Source of the DNA: Arthrobacter ramosus
Lineage (GTDB): Bacteria; Actinomycetota; Actinomycetes; Actinomycetales; Micrococcaceae
DNA: 64,000 bases
Reading direction: 5' to 3'
NCBI RefSeq assembly: GCF_039535095.1
Contig: NZ_BAAAWN010000001.1
Coordinates: forward strand, 1,860,001 to 1,924,000
The translations under genes were made by a program, and so were the position numbers. This document shows, in pieces, positions 1 to 7,806 of the stretch. Under the pieces are notes generated by a model that worked only from the letters and a program-made list of their open reading frames with translations, was not told the DNA's origin and did not search any database. The stretch's first letter is position 1; each line of letters opens with the position of its first letter.

Positions 1-115
1 ACCGGGAAGCACAGGTGTCGCGGGTATCTGGGCTGAACACGATCGGGTCCGGCACCCTTGGCGGACGGGACCGCGCCGGCGCCCCTGTTGGTGTGTCGTG
101 GCGCTGTGAAAGACT

Positions 116-2020
116 GTGGCTGTGAGTTCCGCTGAAGCCCTCGGCCGGCTGAAACAGGCCGCTTTCGATGCGGCGCCGCTGGCGACTGCCATCTTCCGCA
201 ATGAGCACGCCGGCGGTCTGGTGTTTATTGAAGGCAACAAGGAATTTGATGCCCTCCTCCGCGGAATTCCATCAACGGATTCAGGGGCAGCCCTCAGCCA
301 CATGGTGGCCGCCACCGTCTCCACGACCTCCGAACCTCAAACTATCACTCTCCAACTGGGTGACCATCAAGGTGCCTACCGCCTCAGGGCCCGGACCTTC
401 AGCAGCCCTGGGGATCCGGGTGAATACCTGGTCGCTCAGCTCAGGGCGCTGACCGACCAGGAATCCACAGAGCGCGACCTGCATTCGACGATCCAGCAGC
501 TCAAAGATCTTTTGGACAATTCGACCGCCCTTATGTATATCAAGGACCTTGACGGCCGGTACATCATCGTCAACGATTATTTCGCCAGGCGTTTCGGCAT
601 GAACACGGAATCAATCATCGGCCTCACCGATCACGATCTATTCGCAGGACCGATCGCGGATGTCTATCGCGAGAACGACAACATGGTGATCAGAACCTGC
701 GATTCCATTGAAGTCGAAGAACCGCTCGCGATAATGGGGGACCGAACCGACCCCGATGAGGACAGCCGCTGGCTCTCCATCAAGTTCCCCCTCATCGGTG
801 ATTCGGGGCGCCCTTACGCGCTGGGGGCGATCTCCACCGACATTACCGATCGTAAACGCGCCGAGAGGGCGGCTCGCGACGCCATGCACGAAGCAGAACG
901 CGCCAACCGGTCGAAGAGCGAATTCCTCTCCAGGATGAGCCACGAATTGCGCACCCCGCTGAATGCCATCCTCGGCTTCGCCCAGTTGCTTCAGGATCTT
1001 CCGCTCAGCCCCAGAGCAGCCGAAAGCGCCGGTCACATCCTCGATGCCGGCAATCATCTGCTTTCACTGGTCAACGAAGTGCTTGACATCACCTGGATTG
1101 AAGCGGGCGCCCCTGGGATGGCGACGGCCCCCGTGCGAGCCATCGAAGCTATCCATCAGGCCCTCGAGCTCATCCGCCCGCTCGCGGCGGCCCAGGATAT
1201 TGAAATCGCCAGTGACCTGCACGGGGCCTTGCACCGCTACATTCTGGCCGATACCCAACGGCTCCGGCAGGTCTTCCTGAACCTGCTCGGAAACGCCGTG
1301 AAGTTCAACAGGGCGCAAGGTGCTGTCCGTGTCTGGTGCGAGCTCCGAGAGGGTTCCCTTCGTTTCCTCATCACGGACACGGGCCCTGGTATGTCCGAAG
1401 ATGACGTTCAACGGCTGTTCACGCCCTTCGTTCGTCTGGCCAAAGACGCTGACATCGAGGGATCGGGCTTGGGGCTCGCGCTTTCCAGAAGGCTGGTCGA
1501 GGAAATGGGGGGCGTGCTGGGCATCGAGCACACAGCTCCGGGAGAAGGATCGACCTTCTTCGTTGAGATGCCTCTCGGGCCCGAACCGAAGGATGAAGTC
1601 CCGGCGACGGAGTCCGGGATCGGAACTGTTGTCATCCCCGGCGGGGCAGAAGCGACTATTCTGCATATTGAGGATACCTACGCCAATATCCGCTTGGTCG
1701 AGAACATCATCACCGGGATGGGCGACCTTAATCTTGTCTCTGCGACGAGCGGCAGATCCGGGATCGCCCTTGCACGGCAAATCTCTCCCCAACTCATCCT
1801 CCTGGATGTGAACCTGGCTGACATGTCAGGGGTCGAAGTCGTGAAGCAGCTGCAGAAGGACGAACGAACACGACGAATCCCGGTCATAGTTCTCTCAGCT
1901 GATGCCACACCCGCCCGCATCAAAGAACTGCGCGGCATTGGAATCCGGGACTACCTCACCAAGCCCTTCGAAATCCACCACTTCGCCCTAACCGTCCGCA
2001 ACGCGTTGGCCGTGCCATGA
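116..2020 (+). CDS. Hybrid sensor histidine kinase with PAS and C-terminal receiver domain
   Basis: Cytoplasmic two-component sensor kinase of 634 residues with no obvious membrane segment, so it probably senses an internal signal. In order I see an N-terminal PAS-like region (about 15-115), a second PAS/PAC unit (about 125-250, ending STDITDRKRAE), a HisKA dimerisation helix with the H-box SHELRTPLNAILGF (His276), a HATPase_c domain (N-box LLGNAVKF, G-boxes DTGPGM and GSGLGLALS) and a receiver domain (about 512-630) with phospho-acceptor Asp564 in LLDVNL and TKPF near the end. The receiver's acidic pocket reads HIEDT rather than the usual ED(N/D). Start is GTG at 116; another GTG lies two codons on. 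It overlaps the following response regulator by 4 bases (ATGA), so the two are translationally coupled and probably one phosphorelay. Confidence 0.92.
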   Translation: MAVSSAEALGRLKQAAFDAAPLATAIFRNEHAGGLVFIEGNKEFDALLRGIPSTDSGAALSHMVAATVSTTSEPQTITLQLGDHQGAYRLRARTFSSPGDPGEYLVAQLRALTDQESTERDLHSTIQQLKDLLDNSTALMYIKDLDGRYIIVNDYFARRFGMNTESIIGLTDHDLFAGPIADVYRENDNMVIRTCDSIEVEEPLAIMGDRTDPDEDSRWLSIKFPLIGDSGRPYALGAISTDITDRKRAERAARDAMHEAERANRSKSEFLSRMSHELRTPLNAILGFAQLLQDLPLSPRAAESAGHILDAGNHLLSLVNEVLDITWIEAGAPGMATAPVRAIEAIHQALELIRPLAAAQDIEIASDLHGALHRYILADTQRLRQVFLNLLGNAVKFNRAQGAVRVWCELREGSLRFLITDTGPGMSEDDVQRLFTPFVRLAKDADIEGSGLGLALSRRLVEEMGGVLGIEHTAPGEGSTFFVEMPLGPEPKDEVPATESGIGTVVIPGGAEATILHIEDTYANIRLVENIITGMGDLNLVSATSGRSGIALARQISPQLILLDVNLADMSGVEVVKQLQKDERTRRIPVIVLSADATPARIKELRGIGIRDYLTKPFEIHHFALTVRNALAVP

Positions 2021-2655
2021 AAATCTTCACCGTCTTCATTGCCGACGACCACCCGGTGTACCGGGAGGGTCTGGCCCGAAACTGGGAGGCAATGGCCCAG
2101 ATCAAAGTCGTGGGATCCGCAGGGGACGGCAGAAGCGCACTGGCGGCCATTCGGGAATTGAAACCCGATGTGGCAGTCATGGACCTGAAACTTCCTGAAC
2201 TCGACGGCATGCAAGTCCTAGAGCTGTTATTCGCCGAAGACTCCCCGACAAACATACTCGTGCTGACCGCCTATATGGACAACGCGACTGTCTACCGGGC
2301 CTTCGCCCACGGGGCACGGGGGTTCCTGGAGAAAGCAGCATCCTTTGGCGAGATCACCGACGCTGTCCTTCAGGTCGGCGCCGGCGGAACAGTCATTGCC
2401 CCCTTCGCCCAGGATGTACTCGCCCGGGAACTTCGCACTCGCCAGGATGTCCCAGAGAAGCCGGTTCTTTCCTCCCGGGAAGTCGAGATTCTCCGCTTAG
2501 CAGCAGACGGACACTCGGGCCAGAAAATCGCCAGCGAACTCAACATTTCGTTGGCGACTGTCAAAACCCACCTGCAACACATCTACGACAAACTCGATGT
2601 CTCCGACCGGGCTTCCGCCGTCGCGCAGGCCATCCGCCGCGGATTCCTCCGCTAG
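2017..2655 (+). CDS. NarL/FixJ-family response regulator
   Basis: DNA-binding response regulator of 212 residues, a usual length for the family. The N-terminal receiver domain (1-120) has the acidic pair in FIADDHPVYREG, phospho-acceptor Asp56 in VMDLKLPELDG and the conserved Thr and Lys region (VLTAY; FLEKAAS). The C-terminal LuxR helix-turn-helix (about 148-210) contains LSSREVEILRLAADGHS and ISLATVKTHLQHIYDKL. The start codon lies inside the stop region of the hybrid kinase (ATGA overlap), so the kinase at 116-2020 is the likely partner. Targets are unknown; the downstream 600 bases hold only doubtful small ORFs. Confidence 0.95.
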   Translation: MKIFTVFIADDHPVYREGLARNWEAMAQIKVVGSAGDGRSALAAIRELKPDVAVMDLKLPELDGMQVLELLFAEDSPTNILVLTAYMDNATVYRAFAHGARGFLEKAASFGEITDAVLQVGAGGTVIAPFAQDVLARELRTRQDVPEKPVLSSREVEILRLAADGHSGQKIASELNISLATVKTHLQHIYDKLDVSDRASAVAQAIRRGFLR

Positions 2656-2882
2656 GCGCCGGCCAATCACGGCATGGACGATTTTCGTCCAGGAGCGCAG
2701 ATTCATTTCATCAGTCGTGGGACGAGCGAAACGGGTGGGTCCGTTTTAAGATGGCAGAAACTCGGGAAGGGCAACGCCTGTCCAAAGTTATTGCTGTCCG
2801 AAAGACCATCATCCACGGAGACGACAACCTACCCAACTTAAGGCAGATAGCGCACACATCCGTCTTCGCGACGTTACACAAG

Positions 2883-3056
2883 ATGCACCGCAGAAACACC
2901 CAATTGATGCCGTGGGGCATCGTGCTCCTGGTCGTCATTGCAGGCGTGTACGCGGCACGGCGCGGGATTGTCTTCATTCGCCGTGCACGGGCCGCCCTAG
3001 CCCAGACGTCCGCTGAAGGCCCGGTTCCCGCCGGACGCCACCGCCATGAACCCTGA
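2883..3056 (+). CDS. Possible small single-pass membrane protein
   Basis: A 57-codon frame whose product has one hydrophobic stretch (LMPWGIVLLVVIAGVYAA) followed by a basic, positive-inside segment and a charged tail ending HRHEP. I do not recognise the family. There is no convincing ribosome binding site before the ATG at 2883, and the open frame extends upstream to 2751 with low-complexity sequence. It could equally be a chance ORF in a gene-poor region; the hydrophobic core followed by Arg/Lys is the only support. Confidence 0.25.
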   Translation: MHRRNTQLMPWGIVLLVVIAGVYAARRGIVFIRRARAALAQTSAEGPVPAGRHRHEP

Positions 3057-3199
3057 ACCCTGCCCCGACGCAAGGATATTGTCCAGAAGGCTGGAGGCGG
3101 TGCAGTTCGTAGCCACGGACGCGACGGCAAGACCGTAATTAAGAAACCGCAAAGCCTGGCAACGAACCTTTCCCGCCCTCGACAAGAAATGAAGATTTG

Positions 3200-3592
3200 A
3201 TGCCCAAGAAAACTCGGCCGCGTCACCGGTACATAGGGTGTGGAGGGGGACTCTACAATGGGCCGGACGGAGGACTGTACCCCTACAAAGGTGGTGGACT
3301 GGACCCTTACAACGGCGGCGGGCTGGATCGCTATAACGGCGGCGGACTCGACACTTCACGAGGGGGCGGCCTCTACTACGGACCTGGAGGCGGCCTCTGG
3401 GACGGACCCTGCGACAGGCCCTACCGTAGCAGCACGCCGCCCATGCACATCTGGATCCCCCTCCTCCGCGAACAGGGACTTGACGAGGTCGCTGACCTTC
3501 TTGCGAGCCACCACGACTGTGGGGTCGGACACCGGATGGAATATCTCGTTTCTCCCGCTGGGTACGAATTGAACATGCCCGATGACGCTTAG
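3200..3592 (+). CDS. GGGL(Y/D)-repeat small protein of unknown function
   Basis: A 130-residue protein built from about eight short degenerate repeats of the type GGGLYNGPD / GGGLDPYN / GGGLDRYN / GGGLYYGP between residues 14 and 70, then a conserved-looking tail beginning DRPYRSSTPPMHIWIPLLR and ending with a mixed alpha segment (EQGLDEVADLLASHH). From memory, small bacterial proteins with GGGLYxGP repeats followed by PYRSNxPPxxxF exist in many genomes and are annotated as hypothetical; this matches that pattern, but I could not search. The tail probably forms a small helical domain. ATG at 3200 is preceded by a TTG in frame and a purine-rich stretch (aagaaatgaag). No operon partner. Confidence 0.6.
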   Translation: MPKKTRPRHRYIGCGGGLYNGPDGGLYPYKGGGLDPYNGGGLDRYNGGGLDTSRGGGLYYGPGGGLWDGPCDRPYRSSTPPMHIWIPLLREQGLDEVADLLASHHDCGVGHRMEYLVSPAGYELNMPDDA

Positions 3593-3836
3593 CTGGGCTC
3601 CCTGGGGCGACGCTGCGGCCGGAACAACGCTGAACAAGAAGCTGTGACACAGGCAACAGCCGGAAGCAAGATTTTGCGCCACTGATGACCGACAAGGTGC
3701 TAATTGATCGTGGGCCGTCTCTTTCAGCTGGGCGTATCCGTTCAGGGGTTCCAGTCGTGTGGTGTTGGTCAGACACTGGCGGTCTCCTCCATCGGAGCGC
3801 ACGTATACCAGCCCCCACTTGAGTACCTGGGGTGAG
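3593..3836. other. Intergenic stretch without recognised gene
   Basis: About 240 bases between the glycine-rich repeat protein and the EAL remnant. Short frames on both strands show no recognisable domain and no ribosome binding site of note. I see nothing in it. Confidence 0.4.
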
Positions 3837-4145
3837 TTATCTGCACCTTTTGGCGAGCGGCACCCACGTTCGTTGAGCTCCGGGGCATTTGGATGCCACG
3901 TACAGGTGCGCCGGCAACTCTCCGGCGGCCGCGAGGGCAGACTCCAAAGCCGCTAACTCGAGATCACCCGCAAGCTGAGTATGCTTCGCATCGGCGAACC
4001 AGTCCTCCGCGCTATCGCCGCCCTCGCTCAGGAACCTTGTGAGCGCCCCGGCCCCGACAACTCGACCGCTCGCGAGGTCACGGATCGGCTGGAACGCCGT
4101 CACCAACATCCTGCCCTCCAAGACGGCTTCTATCCGCGACCTAAT
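3837..4145 (-). pseudogene. Remnant of an EAL-domain (c-di-GMP phosphodiesterase-like) gene
   Basis: The minus-strand frame resembles the N-terminal third of an EAL domain: RIEAVLEG, then FQPIRDLASGRVVGAGALTR, then EDWFADA, LELAALESAL and ELPAHLYVA. In intact EAL proteins this region carries the EAL signature and continues for about 150 more residues with the catalytic metal ligands. Here the signature reads GAL instead of EAL, and the similarity stops near 3894 right after LYVA, followed by an unrelated tail. The open frame runs upstream to 4454 but the upstream part has no recognisable domain. I read it as a degenerate, truncated gene that cannot be an active phosphodiesterase. Confidence 0.6.
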
Positions 4146-4669
4146 GCTGGCCTCCGAGCGCGGGAACAGGGACCCGGCCATCCGCCGCGGCACGGGGATA
4201 CCGGCCACGGGCACGGTGTCCTGCATGCCTGCACGGAACCTGGCGACGGCTCTGATGGTGAGCAGATGTTCCAACAGCGCAGCTTCCGGACGTCCGTATG
4301 GGCGGCAAGACACCCGCGCAGTTGCTCCCAGTCTGATGAGACACTCCAGCGTCACAGAAAACCGGGGCGGAGATGCGGAGATAACGGGACGGGTAGGACA
4401 CCGGGCGCAGCTTGGATCAAAGCTCACCAAACTTACCCGGAGGTCTAAATTCACCTAATTCACCCAAGTTCACCTTACGGCGAAGGGCGACAGCACAGGA
4501 AGCAGGCTGGACGAACTCGAGCGCATCATCCGTGCCGTATGCCGCGATGGGATACCGATGTCATTGTCGGCCCTGCGTCCGGCCGGAGCTCTCTTTTCGG
4601 TACAGCTCTGCTCTTGTGCCCACCGCTCCTCACGATCTGGGGCTATCGCCCGTGACCCCCGTAGTTGCG
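4146..4669. other. Non-coding or decayed stretch
   Basis: About 520 bases with overlapping short frames on both strands, none with a recognisable domain or a clear ribosome binding site. Given the EAL remnant on one side and the interrupted small membrane gene on the other, it probably consists of decayed sequence. Confidence 0.4.
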
Positions 4670-4891
4670 ATGGCGGTATGGCACCAGCCAGCGCGTAAGA
4701 GAATGCTGTGGTCGGTCGTGGCCCTGTTCTGCTCGGTGCCATGGACACTCCTGATCGTTCTTCGCAACGGCCAACCTCCGTAGATGGGGATCGGTTTCGC
4801 GGGAATTCTTGGCGCTCCCCAGTTCATCATTTGGTCCCGTTACCTGTTCGGCGCCGCTCGACCTGCAGCAGAACAGGACAAACGACACTGA
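4670..4891 (+). pseudogene. Possible small membrane protein split by an in-frame TAG
   Basis: One frame encodes 37 residues (MAVWHQPARKRMLW, then the hydrophobic SVVALFCSVPWTLLIVL and RNGQPP), meets TAG at 4781, and continues immediately in the same frame from ATG 4784 with MGIGFAGILGAPQFIIW and a charged end (AAEQDKRH) to TGA at 4889. Read together the two halves look like one two-helix membrane protein of about 73 residues. It could be a small gene broken by one nonsense mutation or two overlapping chance frames; the abrupt hydrophobic character in both halves favours the first. Confidence 0.3.
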
Positions 4892-5297
4892 TGACAAGGT
4901 CCGGCACTGTGCCCATTCCCGGCGGACGGCGTTCAGTCCGGGGCATGCCGGTCCAGCCGCCGACCGGTCCTAACCATCGGGAGGTCCCGGATGAATCTGT
5001 TCATCGGAGGGACGCTTCATGGGCAACGTTGCCTTGAGTGATTTGCGTGCCCTGAGCCCGACGTCGCCTTGGACATGGGCCTGATGAGGAAAGTCGCAAT
5101 GTCCGCACACATGGGACTTCATGACCATAGCCATGGAAACGGTGCCAACTAAGTTGACAATTCTGCCAGCAAGCCGGCGATCAAAACCGCGAGAGTTCAA
5201 GGGGCATCTAGCGCGAGTTTTGGCCAAGTTGCTTGGCATCTCACACCTGCACGGTACGTCGTGCGGGGGCAGCTTTGTTGTTTTCCAGCCCCAATTC
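4892..5297. other. Intergenic stretch without recognised gene
   Basis: About 400 bases upstream (relative to + strand) of the 3' end of the AlkD-like gene. No frame has a recognisable domain, and I see no clear terminator hairpin or repeat. Confidence 0.4.
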
Positions 5298-5969
5298 CTA
5301 CTTATCGTTCTGTCGGTGCACCATTTCAGTGATCCAGATGGGCGCGAATGGAGAGGTGCAGTTCGGGGGAGTCGGGTAATCCTTGAGCACCCCTAGGCGC
5401 TCACCGATGTCGATGGCGCGGGCGCGGTGCTCGGTGTGTTCGATCCCGATCTGGGCCAGGCAGTGGTTCATGGCCCATTGAAGACGGTCCAGGGCGTCTT
5501 TCATCTCCGCCTCGATGACGTCGAGCAGTCCTGCGAGGTCCAGGCCCTCGGGATTTTTGGCCGCGCGTTCAGTGGTCAGCGCCCAGCCGGCACCCGCGAC
5601 CACTGGATCCGGATCGGCGAACCAGGCAAGGCGCAGCTCCTCGCAGTGCGGGTTCTTCTTCACCACATAGTTCACGAGCCAGTCGTGAACCTTCGGCGTG
5701 CGCGCCTGGCGCAACATGACATCCAGCTCATCGCGCTCGAATTTCTTCCGGCGGCAGATCAGGATCGCGAGCAGTCTCGCGGCCGTGTCATCTGTCGCCC
5801 AGAGCTGGTGGGCGAGTTCCTGCTGCGTCTTCAACCGCTTCGCGAGCGCACGCAGTTCGCCGAGGTTCACACCGCGATCGTCACCGTGTTTTTCGTTCAC
5901 CTCGCGGGCTCTCGGGTCCTCGAGCGTGGCCAGCTCGGCAACCAGTTCGTCCACTGTCGTCTCGGTCAC
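5298..5969 (-). CDS. DNA alkylation repair protein, AlkD-like HEAT-repeat family
   Basis: A 223-residue helical-repeat protein resembling the AlkC/AlkD superfamily of DNA glycosylases that remove N3- and N7-alkylated purines. Visible features are the start region ELATLEDPRAREVNEKHGDD, NLGELRALAKRLKTQQELAH, the helix with LWATDDTAARLLAILICRRK, VHDWLVNYVVKKNPHCEELR with the conserved WL/N pattern, and AGWALTTERAAKNPE. The GTG start at 5969 is chosen because AGGAGG lies 5 bases upstream; the frame itself opens 36 codons earlier with an Arg-rich stretch unlike the family. A second, different AlkD-like gene lies at 21234-21890. No operon partner. Confidence 0.8.
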   Translation of the reverse strand: MTETTVDELVAELATLEDPRAREVNEKHGDDRGVNLGELRALAKRLKTQQELAHQLWATDDTAARLLAILICRRKKFERDELDVMLRQARTPKVHDWLVNYVVKKNPHCEELRLAWFADPDPVVAGAGWALTTERAAKNPEGLDLAGLLDVIEAEMKDALDRLQWAMNHCLAQIGIEHTEHRARAIDIGERLGVLKDYPTPPNCTSPFAPIWITEMVHRQNDK

Positions 5970-6089
5970 CCCAGCCTCCTGATCATCATTTGTGGGGTAG
6001 AGCCAATTAGCAGGCGTGGCCGCGCGGCGCCGGTTGCGAGGGCGTTCAGGGGCGGCGGGCCTGCGTCCCTTTTGCAAGGTTCTGGTCGG

Positions 6090-7736
6090 TCAGGTGCCGT
6101 GGAACGCGGCGCATTCCGGGAAGGGGTCGTTCACGGGGGCTGGCCAGCCTGGATCGTCGGTGTCGTCCATGTCGTCCTCGTCGGGGTCGGGCCATGGGTG
6201 TGCGGCGGTGAAGGAGTACCAGTCGGGGAAGGGATCCGCCGGCAGTTCCGGTTCCGCAGGTGCGGGCAGGTCTTGGTCCGGTTGTGGGTCCGTGTCCGTG
6301 TCCGTGTCGGTGATCGGGATGTGGTGTGGCCAGCGGGGTGGTTCCCAGTCCTGGTGTTCGCCGGAGTAGTGCCGTTGTGAGGGTGAGGTCCACCCGGGCG
6401 GGTGGTCTTTGCTGGCCGCGGTGGGGGTCCATCCGGTCCGGTGTTTGAGGCGGTGGTGTTTGGGGCAGGGCTGGCCCAGGTTGGAGATGCCGGTGGTGCC
6501 TCCCTCGGCCCAGGCCAGGAGGTGGTCTGCTTCGTTGTCCAGGGAGTGGTTGTTGCAGCCGGGGAAGGGGCATTTGCCGTCGCGGAGCCGCAGCCACTGG
6601 CGCATGGCCTTGGTGAGGCGGTAGCTGCTGCGTCCGATTTCCAGCGGGGCACCGTCGCGGGGGTCGGTCAGGACGCGGTGGAAGGAATCGGCGCCCTCGG
6701 CGATCAGGCGCCGGGCCATGGACGGCGGGATCGGCCCGTACCCGTCGAGGATGGCCGGTTCCTCGGTGGCGCCCAGCAGGGACAGGACCGGGACGGTGAC
6801 CAGGACCTGCGCCCGCGGGGACGGAACCCGCCCCGCCCGCCCCGGTTCCACGCCGCCGTCGGGCGTGCCGCCGTCGGGCATTGCGGCGCTGGTGCCGCTG
6901 GTGTTGTTGGTGAGGAGCCAGGTGGCGGTGATGTCGGCGCGGAGCTGGGCGAGGGTCCGGGTCTCGTGGGGGCCTTGGAGGGCGCGGGCGGCGGCGGTGG
7001 TCCGTTCCCAGATCCCGGCCGCGGTGTCTGCCGGGAGGTGGGCGGAGAGCCAGGCCATGCCGTCGCGGTCCGGGAGGTATTCGACCCGCCGGTGTTCGGC
7101 TTTTTGGGCGTGGCGTTCTTCGATGCCGACCGGGTGGTGGCGTTCGCGCCAGGTGCGTGCCTTGGCCCGGAACCGGGACGGGACGAGGTCACCGGCCGGG
7201 CAGCCCCGGGCAGGGTTGGGTGCCCCGGGGTCCAGGAAGTGCGCTTCCAGGCCGGCCGCTCCGGCGGGATCCAGGCCGGTGGTTTCGTCGATGATGATCC
7301 GGGCGTGCTGCCAGGAGATCGTCCCGGACCCCAGGGCGGCCAGGGTCAGCGGCAGGACCGTGGTCAGTGCCTGGCAGTCGGAGAGGAAGGCCCCGGCGGT
7401 CCGTTCGCTGACGGTCAGGACGCAGGCCACCTCGGCGACCAGGGCAAGCTCCTGGGCGGTGGACTCCTGCGGTGAGGCGGCCGGTGACGCCAGGGCCCGG
7501 GCTGCGTGGACGTAGTCCGCGGCCAGCCTCGCTTTCAGCGCGGCGGTCCGGGCCTCCAGCCGGGCCACCTCGGCCAGGCCGTCCAGGCAACCATCCGCCA
7601 GACGCCGCAGCGGGTCGGTGCCTTCGGAGGAATCAGCGTCCCCGGTGAAGGCGGTCAGCACGGCAACGGACGCGGCGACGGCCCCCACGGCCGCCCTGCT
7701 GCCCGCACTCCAGGCTGTCCTTCCATCCATACCCAC
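6090..7736 (-). CDS. DUF222 and HNH endonuclease domain protein
   Basis: A 548-residue protein of the DUF222/13E12 family that is abundant in actinobacteria, often in several copies per genome. The DUF222 region covers about residues 45-330 (ALASPAASPQESTAQELALV, LSDCQALTTVLPLTL, ISWQHARIIIDETTGLD, AWLSAHLPADTAAGIWER). The HNH motif follows near 390-440 (RDGKCPFPGCNNHSLDNEAD with the H of DHLL, and CPKHHRLKH). The C-terminal 80 residues are Pro/Asp-rich and contain a TDTDTDTDP run from a hexanucleotide repeat near 6290-6315. Predicted nuclease; no substrate is established for this family. GTG at 7736 or ATG at 7730 could be the start. It stands alone. Confidence 0.9.
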   Translation of the reverse strand: MGMDGRTAWSAGSRAAVGAVAASVAVLTAFTGDADSSEGTDPLRRLADGCLDGLAEVARLEARTAALKARLAADYVHAARALASPAASPQESTAQELALVAEVACVLTVSERTAGAFLSDCQALTTVLPLTLAALGSGTISWQHARIIIDETTGLDPAGAAGLEAHFLDPGAPNPARGCPAGDLVPSRFRAKARTWRERHHPVGIEERHAQKAEHRRVEYLPDRDGMAWLSAHLPADTAAGIWERTTAAARALQGPHETRTLAQLRADITATWLLTNNTSGTSAAMPDGGTPDGGVEPGRAGRVPSPRAQVLVTVPVLSLLGATEEPAILDGYGPIPPSMARRLIAEGADSFHRVLTDPRDGAPLEIGRSSYRLTKAMRQWLRLRDGKCPFPGCNNHSLDNEADHLLAWAEGGTTGISNLGQPCPKHHRLKHRTGWTPTAASKDHPPGWTSPSQRHYSGEHQDWEPPRWPHHIPITDTDTDTDPQPDQDLPAPAEPELPADPFPDWYSFTAAHPWPDPDEDDMDDTDDPGWPAPVNDPFPECAAFHGT

Positions 7737-7806
7737 AGCATCGCAGGAGGCACCGACAATTTAGTATTGGCGCCGCTGGGCGCGTGCGCGAGGCAGACAA
7801 ACTCGG

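Noticed and set aside
1..115. Possible upstream gene end in the first 115 bases
   Set aside because: Too short to identify; frames end quickly and no domain is visible.
6402..7475. Gly/Ala-rich + strand frame (357 codons) opposite the DUF222-HNH gene
   Set aside because: Low complexity shadow of the HNH gene; no motif or ribosome binding site.
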